A stretch of 64,000 nucleotides of DNA from Pseudobacteroides sp. (GCF_036567765.1 NZ_DATCTU010000095.1:1-64000), one strand, 5' to 3'; shown: positions 35,203-44,421, counted from the first letter of the stretch. Program-made: numbers and translations. The notes: generated by a model from the sequence alone, not told the origin.

Positions 35203-36828
35203 CTACTTTAAAACTTCAACCATCTGTCTTTCCAGATTCTTAAGCTTGATTCTGAGTTCATCTATTTCAATATCTTCCTTCTCATCCTTCATATCGGTTT
35301 TAAGAATTTCAGCAAGCTCGTTGAATTCTTCCTTCATTGTTTCAAGAAGCTCAATAACTGCAAGTCTCTTAAATTGATAACTTACCTCAGGTTTTTCCAT
35401 ACTCTCGATGACTTTTCCGCCTGTAATAACGTAAGATTGGCCTTTATCAGGGATAAGAGTCTCAATGCCCAGTTCAGACTTAATAAGTCCTGCAAAGGAA
35501 TTCATTACCTCCTCCTCACCATGAACAATGAATATCTTCTTCGGCTTTCTATTAAACTTTGAAACCCATGCCAAAAGATCATCCCTGTCTGCATGGCCTG
35601 AAAAACCATCAATTGATTCAACTCTAGCTTTTACAGTGATTTCCTCTCCGAACAGCTTAACCTTTTTTGCACCCTCAACCAGTTTTCTTCCAAGAGTCCC
35701 CATAGCTTGATAACCTACAAACAGAATTGTAGAGTCTTCCCTCCAGAGATTGTGCTTTAAATGATGCTTTATCCTGCCTGCTTCACACATTCCGCTGGCC
35801 GATATAATTATGATGCTGTCTTTTCTTTCATTGAGCTCCTTGGATTCATCCGCTGTTTTTGTAAACTCCAGACCCGGAAAATCCAATGGATTATCACCGT
35901 TTTCTATGTATTGTCTGGCTTCATCGTCATAACAATCAAGATTCTTTCTAAAGATTTCAGTTGCAGAAATAGCTAAAGGACTGTCTATAAAGACTGGAAT
36001 ATCCAGCAATCTTTCCAGTTTGCCCTCAAACTTTTCTCTTTGTTTGTGAATATCATATATTATTTCCTGCGTTCTTCCAACTGCAAAAGAAGGAATAATA
36101 ACATTTCCGCCATTTTGGACTGTTTGGTCTACTATATCGATAAACTTTTGGACCTTATCCCTTTTATCCTCATGGAGCCTATCTCCATAGGTTGATTCCA
36201 TGATAAGATAATCAGCAGATTCAATAATTGATGGGTCTCTCAAAATGGGTATGTCCCTGTTTCCAATATCACCTGAAAATACCAATTTGGTCACTTCACC
36301 CTTATCTGTAATCCAGACCTCTATCATTGCTGAACCCAGTATATGACCTGCATCATTGAATCTAACCTTCACGTCATCATTAATTTTTATTGCTTCACCA
36401 TAGTTGACACCTTTAAATAGCCTTATGCAATCAAGAGCATCCTGATAGGTGTATAGAGGCTCGATGGCATGTTTGCCTGCTCTTTCCCTCTTTCTGCTTA
36501 TCCATTCAGCTTCCATTTCCTGAATGTGCCCTGAATCCGGAAGCATTATGCTGCATAAATCACAGCTTGCCTTAGTAGCATATACAGTGCCGCAAAAGCC
36601 ATCCTTGTATATTTTAGGTATTCTTCCGCTGTGGTCAATATGTGCATGAGTCAGTAAGATAAATGATATTTCCGATACATCGAAAGGAAAGGATTCCTGA
36701 TTAAGAGTAATTTCCTTCGAGTGGCCTTGAAACATTCCACAGTCCACAAGGAACTTACAGCTTTTTGTTTCTACTAAGTAACAAGATCCGGTTACTGTTT
36801 TGGCTGCTCCGAGAAATGTTATTTTCAT
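35203..36828 (-). CDS. Metallo-beta-lactamase / beta-CASP ribonuclease-like protein
   Basis: 541 residues. The N-terminal MBL fold has HAHIDHSG near residue 60 (two-zinc site), AGHILGSAM near 162 and SGDIGN near 186. The beta-CASP part includes FAVGRTQEI near 245, ISASGMCEAGRI near 355, GFSGHADRDDL near 405 and VHGEE near 435. This is the CPSF73/YSH1-like class of RNA-processing nucleases, and bacterial members are annotated as RNA-specific MBL hydrolases. A C-terminal acidic, coiled-coil-like extension (about residues 480-541) is additional. Probably a single-gene transcript. Substrate unknown. Confidence 0.85.
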   Translation of the reverse strand: MKITFLGAAKTVTGSCYLVETKSCKFLVDCGMFQGHSKEITLNQESFPFDVSEISFILLTHAHIDHSGRIPKIYKDGFCGTVYATKASCDLCSIMLPDSGHIQEMEAEWISRKRERAGKHAIEPLYTYQDALDCIRLFKGVNYGEAIKINDDVKVRFNDAGHILGSAMIEVWITDKGEVTKLVFSGDIGNRDIPILRDPSIIESADYLIMESTYGDRLHEDKRDKVQKFIDIVDQTVQNGGNVIIPSFAVGRTQEIIYDIHKQREKFEGKLERLLDIPVFIDSPLAISATEIFRKNLDCYDDEARQYIENGDNPLDFPGLEFTKTADESKELNERKDSIIIISASGMCEAGRIKHHLKHNLWREDSTILFVGYQAMGTLGRKLVEGAKKVKLFGEEITVKARVESIDGFSGHADRDDLLAWVSKFNRKPKKIFIVHGEEEVMNSFAGLIKSELGIETLIPDKGQSYVITGGKVIESMEKPEVSYQFKRLAVIELLETMKEEFNELAEILKTDMKDEKEDIEIDELRIKLKNLERQMVEVLK

Positions 36829-36959
36829 ATGGGCACCTCACTTTTCGCCAAAACACATTAAATATTAAAGTGCTTTAGCTATATTAAATTGTTCCCTAAT
36901 TCTATTATACCATATTTTTGGTGTTCTTGAGATATCCAATGTTAAGATCGTCTACTATT

Positions 36960-37232
36960 TTAATTAATCAAGAGATTTACTATTTTCTTGGCTTCCTCAT
37001 CAATCACTGCATAATAAATCTCACTGCCATGATGCTTTCCTTCAATTATTCCTACCGACTTTAGCTTGGCTATATGTTGAGAAACAGTGGATTGAGGGAG
37101 ATTTAAGCATTCTTGCATTTTACTAACATTACATATACTTTCCATGAGTTCTTTTACAATGTAAAGTCTGTGTGGATGGGCTAAAGCCTTTAGTTTTTCT
37201 GCCTTACTTTGAATATTTTCTAAATTCTCCAA
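36960..37232 (-). CDS. ArsR-family transcriptional regulator
   Basis: Winged-helix repressor of about 90 residues. Start placed at the TTG at 37232, six bases after GGGAGG; an ATG ten codons upstream has no RBS. KLKALAHPHRLYIVKELM is the first helix pair and LPQSTVSQHIAKLKSVGIIEGKHHGSEIYYAV is the recognition helix plus wing. One conserved ICNVS motif carries a Cys, and another Cys lies in MQECLNLP. It follows the CoA-disulfide-reductase-like gene by 39 bases, so it probably senses redox or persulfide state and controls that gene, by analogy with SqrR/BigR-type ArsR proteins (inference). Confidence 0.8.
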   Translation of the reverse strand: MENLENIQSKAEKLKALAHPHRLYIVKELMESICNVSKMQECLNLPQSTVSQHIAKLKSVGIIEGKHHGSEIYYAVIDEEAKKIVNLLIN

Positions 37233-37271
37233 TGCACTCCTCCCTTTCCATCCATCGTACATTAATAATGT

Positions 37272-39731
37272 TTATATAAATAAATTCATATCAGAGTCCT
37301 CTGCAGCTCCTAAAAACGTTGCAACTCCGCCTATTGTAATGCCGTCAATCAGTTCCTCCCTCTTTATTCCCATTATATCCATGGACATGTTGCAAGCCAC
37401 AAACGTCACACCGTTTTTCTTTGCTTGGTCAATAAGCTCTTCCAATGATGAAACTTCCTTTTTTTTCATAAGGTACCTTATAAGCCTTCCCCCTATACCG
37501 CCCATGCTCATCTTGGATAGAGTCAGCTTTTTTGAACCTCTTGGCATCATAAACTCAAACATCTTTGACAGAAAATCTTTTTTTACATTTGCACCTTCAG
37601 GTTTTCTAAGTATATTTAATCCCCAGAAGGTAAAAAACATTGTAACCTTTCTCCCCATTGCGGCAGCCCCATTGGCTATTATAAAGGATGCAATGGCCTT
37701 ATCAAGATCTCCGCTGAATACTACCATTGTTTTATCATTCTTTTTTGGAACTTCTGGGGTTTGATTGTTATTTACCTCCTTTAAAACGGCTGCTTTAAAA
37801 GTGTTGTTCTCAAATCTCACATCAATCAGCCTATTCCCTGTAGTTTTGCACCATGTTTTAATATCCTCGGCAAATGCAGGATCTGTTGCTTTTATCTCAA
37901 GAATTTCACCATAGTTCATTGACTTAATGGTGTCATAAACCTTCATTATTGGGCCAGGGCACTGAAGCCCGCATGCATCAATCTGGATTTTTGTATCAGC
38001 AATGCGGCTGTCAGGGCTTACATCAACAGGCTTTATATCGTCGTTTTTTAAAATCTTGTCATACTCATAAATATCCTCATTGGCCTGCTTCTGTACGGCT
38101 ACCTGGTATGTCTTATACCCTCCGCTTAAGTTCTTTACTCTATATCCCTTTTGCATAAGTATCCTTGACGCCAGATACCCCCTTAATCCCACCTGACAAA
38201 AAACGTATATATCCTTGTCTTTAGGTATATCATCCAGCCTATCGCGAATCTCATCAACAGATATATTTATAGATCCCTTAATGGTTCCAAGTCTGTGTTC
38301 CTCTGGAGATCTTACATCAATAAGCATGGACTTTTCAGTGTCAATTCCTCCTACCTCTTCCCAGTGAAATATCTCCACATCTTTTTTTAGGATATTGGAT
38401 GCCGCAAAGCCTGCTATATTAACAGGGTCCTTTGCTGAGGAATAGGGCGGAGCGTATGACAGTTCGAGGGTCTCTAAATCAAATACAGTCATATTTGCTC
38501 TTATGGCAGTGGATATGACATCCATCCTTTTGTCAACGCCTTCATACCCAACTATCTGAGCCCCTAATATCCTGCCATCCTTTTTTGCAAATAACAGCTT
38601 GATCGACATTGGTATTGCCCCAGGATAATATCCTGCATGAGACGCAGAATGGGTAAAAGACTTTTCGAATTCTATCCCGTTTTTTTTGAGTATTCTTTCA
38701 TTATTCCCCGTTACAGCCACAGTTATATCAAAAACCTTAACAATTGATGTGCCTTGTGTTCCGCCAAATTTTTCATAAAGACCGGCTATATTGTTGGCAG
38801 CAATCCTTCCCTGCTTGTTGGCAGGGCCTGCAAGCGGAATCAAAGCCTCTTTGCCGCTAACAAAATCCTTTATCTCGACGGCATCTCCAACAGAATAAAC
38901 ATCTTCATTAGAGGTTTGCATATACTCATTTACCAGTACACCTCCTGTTTTACCTATGGCAAGGCCTGCTTCCCTTGCTATTTTAGACTCAGGTCTTACA
39001 CCTATTCCCATTATTACCATGTCAGCTTTAAGGGTCCGCCCGCTTGACAGCTTAACATTGACCCATGCATCACCATCCTCAAAAGCCTCAACGGCATCCT
39101 TCAAATAGAACTCAACTTGCTTTGTTTTCAGATGTTGATGAACCAAAGCAGCCATATCATAATCCAATGGCCCAATTACATGGTCTGCAAGTTCTACAAC
39201 AGTAACCTTAAGACCTCTTAAATGAAGATTTTCAGCAACTTCAAGGCCGATAAACCCAGCTCCCACAACAACCGCCCTCTTCGGATTCATCCTATCCACA
39301 TAGTCCTTAATCCTGAAGGTATCCGGTATATTTCTTAAGGTAAATATTCTTTTAGAGTCTATACCCGGAAGAGTCGGCCTTATTGGCTCTGCACCCGGAG
39401 ATAATATCAATTTGTCATAACTTTCTGTATACACCTTTCTTTCAACAAGGTTTAGAACCTCAACTTTCTTGTTTTCTGTATCTATTTTTGTAACCTCACT
39501 GTTTACCCTCACATCAATCCGAAATCTTTCCTTCATTTTTTCAGGAGTCTGTACCAGGAGCTTTTCTTTATCCTTGATGACTTCTCCGATATAATACGGC
39601 AGCCCGCAATTGGCAAAAGAAATGTGCTCACCCTTTTCAAACAATATTATCTCTGCCTCCTCACTAACCCTCCTAAGCCTTGCCGCTGCACTTGCACCAC
39701 CTGCAACTCCACCTACTATTACAACCTTCAT
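37272..39731 (-). CDS. CoA-disulfide reductase-like flavoprotein fused to rhodanese, TusA and DsrE domains
   Basis: 819-residue multidomain sulfur-metabolism protein, cytoplasmic. Residues 1-450 form an FAD/NAD(P)H disulfide reductase with GGVAGGASAAARLRR and the single active Cys C42 (SFANCGLPYY), as in CoA-disulfide/NADH oxidases. Residues ~455-545 are a rhodanese with active-loop Cys ~512 (VFCQVGLRG). Residues ~570-640 are a TusA domain (CGLQCPGPIMK). Residues ~647-819 are a DsrE/DsrF-like domain with FVACNMSMDIMG. The chain suggests persulfide relay from reductase to TusA. The start ATG follows GAAGGGGG, and an ArsR regulator follows. A similar fusion is known in Clostridia; the substrate (CoA persulfide, polysulfide) is inferred. 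Confidence 0.88.
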   Translation of the reverse strand: MKVVIVGGVAGGASAAARLRRVSEEAEIILFEKGEHISFANCGLPYYIGEVIKDKEKLLVQTPEKMKERFRIDVRVNSEVTKIDTENKKVEVLNLVERKVYTESYDKLILSPGAEPIRPTLPGIDSKRIFTLRNIPDTFRIKDYVDRMNPKRAVVVGAGFIGLEVAENLHLRGLKVTVVELADHVIGPLDYDMAALVHQHLKTKQVEFYLKDAVEAFEDGDAWVNVKLSSGRTLKADMVIMGIGVRPESKIAREAGLAIGKTGGVLVNEYMQTSNEDVYSVGDAVEIKDFVSGKEALIPLAGPANKQGRIAANNIAGLYEKFGGTQGTSIVKVFDITVAVTGNNERILKKNGIEFEKSFTHSASHAGYYPGAIPMSIKLLFAKKDGRILGAQIVGYEGVDKRMDVISTAIRANMTVFDLETLELSYAPPYSSAKDPVNIAGFAASNILKKDVEIFHWEEVGGIDTEKSMLIDVRSPEEHRLGTIKGSINISVDEIRDRLDDIPKDKDIYVFCQVGLRGYLASRILMQKGYRVKNLSGGYKTYQVAVQKQANEDIYEYDKILKNDDIKPVDVSPDSRIADTKIQIDACGLQCPGPIMKVYDTIKSMNYGEILEIKATDPAFAEDIKTWCKTTGNRLIDVRFENNTFKAAVLKEVNNNQTPEVPKKNDKTMVVFSGDLDKAIASFIIANGAAAMGRKVTMFFTFWGLNILRKPEGANVKKDFLSKMFEFMMPRGSKKLTLSKMSMGGIGGRLIRYLMKKKEVSSLEELIDQAKKNGVTFVACNMSMDIMGIKREELIDGITIGGVATFLGAAEDSDMNLFI

Positions 39732-39910
39732 TTAATTCGCCCCCTTCGATGATTCGTTAATTTATATTAACACTCAATCCTTATATCTATATATTGTAAT
39801 TTTATGATATATATCTTGTTCTGTCAATGTAAATATATTAATTTTAAAAATTAATATAACAGCAAAATCTTTATGGACATGAACACATCGCCAATAGCAA
39901 ACATATTATG

Positions 39911-39964
39911 TTAATAACAAAATGGATTGCGATTTTGCAACCTTGTTTGTTGTCATAAGAAACT
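39911..39964 (+). repeat. Dispersed palindromic repeat, copy before the TIR-like gene
   Basis: TTAATAACAAAATGGATTGCGATTTTGCAACCTTG then TTGTTGTCATAAGAAA, matching the core of the 30771 unit. It ends about 20 bases before the RBS of the gene at 40001. Confidence 0.65.
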
Positions 39965-40000
39965 TCAAAACTTTATTAATTTACGAGGAAGGCGATATAA

Positions 40001-40675
40001 ATGGATGAATACTACTCCATGAACCACTTAGAGGATACAGACTCGGCAAAAAACGTCGAAAATGTATATTATACACTTTCAAATTCACTAGAAGAAGCAT
40101 CCAACCCAGTATACAAAATTCCTGTATTTCTTAGCTATGCAACACCATATAACAGCTTGCAGCAAGAATTTTTAAACCGGGTAATTGAAGAAATCAAGGA
40201 TCGTTTGCTTTTTCCAAGAACTCTTGGTAGAACCGATCAATATACCGAAACTCCATTAACTGGTATAAGGCGTATGATGCTAAGTAGTTTTGGGTTCATG
40301 ACCATTGCTTTCCGGCGAGTTTTTGTTACAGAAGCAATATCCAGGCTTTGCACACCACAGCAGCAAACCTTTGAAAATTTTTGGTTAAGCAGCCCATATA
40401 TACAGATTGAAACCGCAATGGCATACCAACGTGGGCTTCCCGTTATGATACTTGTAGAGGAGGGAGTCAGCACGAATAGTGTCTTTGGTGGTGTATTGGA
40501 ACAGGGTGCAGATCCTTTTACCATTATCAGGTTTAATCCTCAGGATCAACAGTCAATAACAGATTTCTTCAACAGTGTATTCTGGAAAGAGACATTTGAA
40601 GACTGGGTTGGCCAAGTCAGATGTTATTATGATAGGCTAACTTCTCCTGAATACAGTAATAAAATGTGTCAATAA
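40001..40675 (+). CDS. TIR-like domain protein, orphan
   Basis: 224 residues; ATG after GAGGAAGG. After a ~38-residue acidic N-terminus, IPVFLSYATPYNSLQQEF (residue 40) resembles the first strand and helix of TIR domains. SPYIQIETAMAYQRGLPVMILVEEG (residue 131) resembles the region with the catalytic Glu (E137) and following strand. A middle strand FGFMTIAF fits the same Rossmann-like fold. There is no membrane segment or partner domain, and no CD-NTase or Thoeris-like partner in neighbouring genes. It may bind or hydrolyse NAD-type nucleotides, but related nucleotide-binding folds (e.g. deoxyribosyltransferase-like) are possible. Single-gene unit ending at a hairpin. Confidence 0.5.
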   Translation: MDEYYSMNHLEDTDSAKNVENVYYTLSNSLEEASNPVYKIPVFLSYATPYNSLQQEFLNRVIEEIKDRLLFPRTLGRTDQYTETPLTGIRRMMLSSFGFMTIAFRRVFVTEAISRLCTPQQQTFENFWLSSPYIQIETAMAYQRGLPVMILVEEGVSTNSVFGGVLEQGADPFTIIRFNPQDQQSITDFFNSVFWKETFEDWVGQVRCYYDRLTSPEYSNKMCQ

Positions 40676-40710
40676 ACACTTGCAATATGAAATTAGCCCT
40701 TCATCTATAA

Positions 40711-40738
40711 ATAGACAAGTCAAAAACGACTTGTCTAT
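40711..40738. terminator. Bidirectional hairpin between TIR-like gene and M42 cluster
   Basis: Perfect 11-bp stem (ATAGACAAGTC / GACTTGTCTAT) with a 6-base loop. Located between two converging genes; T-rich on the plus side. Confidence 0.6.
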
Positions 40739-40764
40739 CTATCTTTATTTAATAATAACCGGTT

Positions 40765-41745
40765 TTAAAAAATCAAACTCTGGGTTAATAGCTTTACAGC
40801 ATCCTCCATATCTGTTAATGAAACCATCTCCGATGGGCTGTGAGTATACCTGCATGGAATGGATATTGCACCGGACGGAATACCTCCTGCCGTAACGTGG
40901 ATAGCTCCCGGATCACTTCCTCCGCTTTCAAGTATTTCAAACTGATACGGAATACTAAGTTTTTGTGCCGATTCTTCCAAAAGCTTTTTTACAGTATTGT
41001 GGCATATGACTGATCTGTCTTTAATTTTTATAGCAGGTCCCTTTCCACATTTTACTTCCATGGGCTTACAATCAGGCGTATCTCCTGTAAGTGTAACATC
41101 AACGGCAATAGCAAAATCCGGAAGCAGCTTGTAGGCTGCGGTCTTTGCACCTCTTAGCCCTAATTCCTCCTGGACCGTAAACACAAAATATATCTCATTA
41201 TCAGTCTTTGGCAGATTTTCTATTGTCTTGATCAAAACCGCACATCCCGATCTGTCATCGAGGGCTTTTGATATTACCATATCTCCTGAAATTAAAGCAT
41301 CTCCGCAGAAAGCAGCAGTATCTCCTATTTTAACCTTGCTTTGTGCGTCAGCCTTGTCTTTAGCACCAATATCTATATACATATTGGAAAGCTTTAGTCC
41401 CTTTAGATCTTCAAGCTTTTCTTCATAAAACACAGTTCCATAAGTACCGCTTCCAAACCTTACTCTCTGCCCAAGTGCATAATTTGCAGATACCCACCCT
41501 ATATTTGAGAACCTTACAAAGCCTTTGTCATCTATATGAGTTGCCATAACACCAATTTCATCCATATGTGCTGCAACCATGATCTTCTTTCCCTTACCTT
41601 TTTTAGTTGCAATGAGGTTTCCCAATGCATCAACCTCTATATTGTCTACGTATTTTTCTATCCTGCCCTTTATAAACTCTCTGATTTCTTCCTCATTGCC
41701 CGATACACCAAACTTTTCGGTCAAACTTTTTATAAGCTCAAACAT
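40765..41745 (-). CDS. M42-family glutamyl/leucyl aminopeptidase, paralog 3
   Basis: 326 residues from the ATG at 41745 (GGAGG, spacing 7); a longer frame starts in hydrophobic noise with no RBS. Metallo-aminopeptidase of the M42 (FrvX/PepA-like, tetrahedral dodecamer) family. Metal and catalytic motifs are MVAAHMDEIG near residue 55, ALDDRSGCAVL near 160, TVQEELGLRG near 190, IAVDVTLTGD near 212 and PCRYTHSPSEM near 303. Third in a tandem run of three related genes and probably co-transcribed. Breaks down peptides in the cytoplasm; specificity unknown. Confidence 0.9.
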   Translation of the reverse strand: MFELIKSLTEKFGVSGNEEEIREFIKGRIEKYVDNIEVDALGNLIATKKGKGKKIMVAAHMDEIGVMATHIDDKGFVRFSNIGWVSANYALGQRVRFGSGTYGTVFYEEKLEDLKGLKLSNMYIDIGAKDKADAQSKVKIGDTAAFCGDALISGDMVISKALDDRSGCAVLIKTIENLPKTDNEIYFVFTVQEELGLRGAKTAAYKLLPDFAIAVDVTLTGDTPDCKPMEVKCGKGPAIKIKDRSVICHNTVKKLLEESAQKLSIPYQFEILESGGSDPGAIHVTAGGIPSGAISIPCRYTHSPSEMVSLTDMEDAVKLLTQSLIF

Positions 41746-41788
41746 GCTTTTACCTCCGATATTCTGTATAAGGATGATAAAAAATAAA

Positions 41789-42841
41789 TTAATTTTCACC
41801 TGTTTTAAAATCAATTAATCTACCTATAATTTCATCACTGTTAAATTCATTTAATGCCAGCTTTGCAAGCTCAAGGCAGGAGTTATAATCCCTCTTGCTC
41901 ATTACTGAAACAGGTGAATGAATATACCTGCATGGAACCGAGATTGAAGCAACCTTCACACCCGATCCCGTAAGCTGGATTTTCCCTGCATCATTACCGC
42001 CTGTTGTAGTCCTTTTAAATTGAACCTTTATATTGTTTTCTTCACCAAGCTTATATAAATAATTAACTAAAGCTTTATCTGAGTATGAAGTTCTGTCCAT
42101 GATGGTAAGAACCGCACCACCGCCCAATGTTGATGAGTAACTGTGTTCCTCAACTCCCGGGACATCTGAACATGTAGTGCCCTCCATAACAAGAGCAAGA
42201 TGTGGTTTTATCCTGTATGCAGCTACTTCGGAGCCTCTAAGGCCCACCTCCTCCTGCACAGTAAAACAAACATATAAATCAAAGTCATATTTTTCTTTGA
42301 TCAACTCCATAAGAATGGCACAGCCTACCCTATCATCCAATGCTTTTGCTTTAACAACGTCATTCCCAAGTTCGGTGTACTCGCTGTGAAAAGCGATATA
42401 TTCTCCTAAAGGAGCAAGTACTTCAGCTTCCTCCTTCTTGTCAGCACCTATATCTACATACATGCTTTTAAGCTTAATATTTACGCCCCGTTCATCTCTT
42501 TCCTGCAAGTGAATGGGTTTAACACCGATTATGCCGGGTAAACGCTTGTCACCTACCAGAACTCTTTTTCCTGGAAGTATTCTATCATCAAGGCCTCCAA
42601 CATTCTTAAACTTAAGCATGCCATCTTGATAACCTGTCACCATTAATCCTACTTCATCCATATGGGCTGAAAGCATGACCTTATATTTGCCCTTAATCCC
42701 TTTTTTAAAAGCAATGAGATTACCCATTGAATCTACTTGTATATTATCTGCATATTTTTCTACATGACTTTTTATAAATTCCATAACATTGTACTCGCTG
42801 CCGGAAATTCCGTTTAACTCAGTCAGCTCTTTTAATATCAC
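41789..42841 (-). CDS. M42-family aminopeptidase, paralog 2
   Basis: 350 residues, GTG start overlapping the stop of the upstream paralog by four bases (GTGA), with GGAGGGG before it. The M42 motifs are all present: LSAHMDEVG, KALDDRVGCAIL, TVQEEVGLRGSEVA, and VPCRYIHSPVSVM at the C-terminus. GGNDAGKIQLTGSGV replaces the GSDPGAI seen in paralog 3, so specificity may differ. It is translationally coupled to paralog 1, which fits assembly of mixed or sequential oligomers, though that is inference. Confidence 0.9.
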   Translation of the reverse strand: MILKELTELNGISGSEYNVMEFIKSHVEKYADNIQVDSMGNLIAFKKGIKGKYKVMLSAHMDEVGLMVTGYQDGMLKFKNVGGLDDRILPGKRVLVGDKRLPGIIGVKPIHLQERDERGVNIKLKSMYVDIGADKKEEAEVLAPLGEYIAFHSEYTELGNDVVKAKALDDRVGCAILMELIKEKYDFDLYVCFTVQEEVGLRGSEVAAYRIKPHLALVMEGTTCSDVPGVEEHSYSSTLGGGAVLTIMDRTSYSDKALVNYLYKLGEENNIKVQFKRTTTGGNDAGKIQLTGSGVKVASISVPCRYIHSPVSVMSKRDYNSCLELAKLALNEFNSDEIIGRLIDFKTGEN

Positions 42842-43881
42842 AAAATCCCCTCCATCCCGTCATCTAAAGCTGTTAAGAACGCCTTAACCAGCTTAACGGT
42901 GTTTTCCACATCCGAAATACTTAAGGTTTCCGTTCCTGTATGCATATATCTTAATGGTATGGAGACTAGCACAGTTGGAATCCCTGATCTTGACACTTGC
43001 AGTGCCCAAGCCTCTGTTCCGGTGTTATCAGGCTCTATATCGGTCTGGTGTGGAATATCGTTGTCTTTAGCTATTTTGAACAATTTTCCGGTCAAAATTC
43101 TGTGAAGGTTTGGACCAAGACCTATTGCCGGTCCTTTACCAAGTGGATAAATGGACTCTTTAGGGCATTCCGGCATATCACCATGACATGCATCTATAAC
43201 CACTGCTGCATCAGGAGCAATTGCGTAGGATGATACCTGCACTCCTCTCAATCCAACCTCCTCCTGGGTAGTGGCTACAAAGAAAACATCGTTTTTCAGC
43301 TTGATACCTGAAATCTCGTTCATAATTCCAATCATTGCAGCTACTCCGCTTCTATTATCCAAAGACTTGGAACTAATTTTATTTCCTTCAAGTTCCAATA
43401 ATGGAACCATTAATGTAGCTGTATCTCCAATGGATACAATTTTCCTTAATTCCTCCTTACCCAGGCCTGTATCAACCGATAAATCCTCCAGTTTAACCGC
43501 CTTCTTTGCTTCTTCCGGCTTTAACAGGTGGGGCGGCTTTGCACCTATTATACCGACTATATCCTTTTTGCCGTGAATAACAACCTCTTGTGCTAATAGA
43601 AGTTTAGGGTCAATTCCACCCATATTTGTTAATTTTATAAATCCCTTATCATCAATGCTCTTAACCAGAAAACCTATTTCATCATAGTGAGCTGTTATTA
43701 TTATTTTCTTAGGATTATCCCCGGTACCTCTTCTAATCCCTATAACATTAAAAAAGCTGTCAATTGAAGCCTCGTCACATTTCCCTTCCATAATACCCTT
43801 TATTCTTTCAGCGGAAGCTTGTTCAAAGCCTGAAACAGCCGTTATTGATACCAATTCCTTTAATATATCTTTATAATCCAT
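42838..43881 (-). CDS. M42-family aminopeptidase, paralog 1
   Basis: 347 residues, first gene of the tandem run. Starts MDYKDILKELVSITAVSGFEQAS. ITAHYDEIGF near residue 62, SLDNRSGVAAM near 170, TTQEEVGLRG near 204, DACHGDMP near 231 and LRYMHTGTETLS near 311 are the family signature segments. The metal-binding histidine region has AHYDEIG rather than AHMDEIG, and paralog 1 is the most divergent of the three. No promoter was pinpointed in the 200-base gap upstream. Confidence 0.9.
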   Translation of the reverse strand: MDYKDILKELVSITAVSGFEQASAERIKGIMEGKCDEASIDSFFNVIGIRRGTGDNPKKIIITAHYDEIGFLVKSIDDKGFIKLTNMGGIDPKLLLAQEVVIHGKKDIVGIIGAKPPHLLKPEEAKKAVKLEDLSVDTGLGKEELRKIVSIGDTATLMVPLLELEGNKISSKSLDNRSGVAAMIGIMNEISGIKLKNDVFFVATTQEEVGLRGVQVSSYAIAPDAAVVIDACHGDMPECPKESIYPLGKGPAIGLGPNLHRILTGKLFKIAKDNDIPHQTDIEPDNTGTEAWALQVSRSGIPTVLVSIPLRYMHTGTETLSISDVENTVKLVKAFLTALDDGMEGIL

Positions 43882-44033
43882 TTTTCACCTCGTTGAAACT
43901 TCAGTAGAAAAGTATTCTATATTTGCGACAAGCAAATATAAATATTGATCGATTTTAATATTAGCATTGTTTTAAAAAATATGCAATTATTGACTTATAA
44001 TTAAAAAAAATAATAAATTTATTTAAATTTCTC

Positions 44034-44062
44034 TTGACGAAATAGCTATTTTCTACTATACT
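44034..44062 (+). promoter_or_regulatory. Promoter of the tRNA cluster
   Basis: TTGACG (44034-44039), 17-base spacer, TATACT (44057-44062). The first tRNA begins 21 bases further on. Confidence 0.75.
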
Positions 44063-44082
44063 AACACATGTGACTTTTTTGA

Positions 44083-44156
44083 GGGCCTTTAGCTCAGTTG
44101 GTTAGAGCAACCGGCTCATAACCGGTTGGTCCGGGGTTCGAGTCCCTGAAGGCCCA
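44083..44156 (+). tRNA. tRNA with anticodon CAT (Met or Ile2)
   Basis: 74-base cloverleaf: acceptor GGGCCTT/AAGGCCC, D-loop AGTTGGTTAGA, anticodon CAT at 44117-44119 with a 5-bp stem, T-loop TTCGAGT. CCA is not encoded. CAT is used by elongator Met and by the tRNA-Ile that reads AUA after lysidine modification; the loop CTCATAA occurs in both, so I leave it open. Confidence 0.88.
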
Positions 44157-44226
44157 CTTGCTTTAATACATAAGCAGAAATATAAATCGTTTGGTTTATA
44201 CCTTATAAAAAGTTGACATTTAATAA

Positions 44227-44302
44227 GCCCAGATAGCTCAGTCGGTAGAGCAGTGGACTGAAAATCCACGTGTCGCTGGTTCGATTCCGGCTCTGGGCAC
44301 CA
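44227..44302 (+). tRNA. tRNA-Phe (GAA)
   Basis: 76 bases with encoded CCA. Acceptor GCCCAGA/TCTGGGC, anticodon GAA at 44260-44262, T-loop TTCGATT. It lies 70 bases after the first tRNA and 3 bases before tRNA-Tyr, so the three form one cluster. Confidence 0.95.
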
Positions 44303-44305
44303 TAT

Positions 44306-44387
44306 GGAGGGGTTCCCGAGTGGCCAAAGGGGGCAGACTGTAAATCTGTTGTCGCTGACTTCGATGGTTCGAATCCATCTCCCTCCA
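44306..44387 (+). tRNA. tRNA-Tyr (GTA)
   Basis: Class II tRNA with a long variable arm. Acceptor GGAGGGG/CTCCCTCC, anticodon GTA at 44340-44342, T-loop TTCGAAT. CCA is not encoded (ACTA follows). Confidence 0.95.
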
Positions 44388-44390
44388 CTA

Positions 44391-44421
44391 AAAAAGATCA
44401 GTTCATTGAACTGATCTTTTT
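44391..44421. terminator. Bidirectional terminator after tRNA cluster
   Basis: AAAAAGATCAGTTCA pairs with TGAACTGATCTTTTT, giving T runs on both strands. It ends the tRNA transcript and the converging dockerin-inhibitor gene. Confidence 0.88.
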
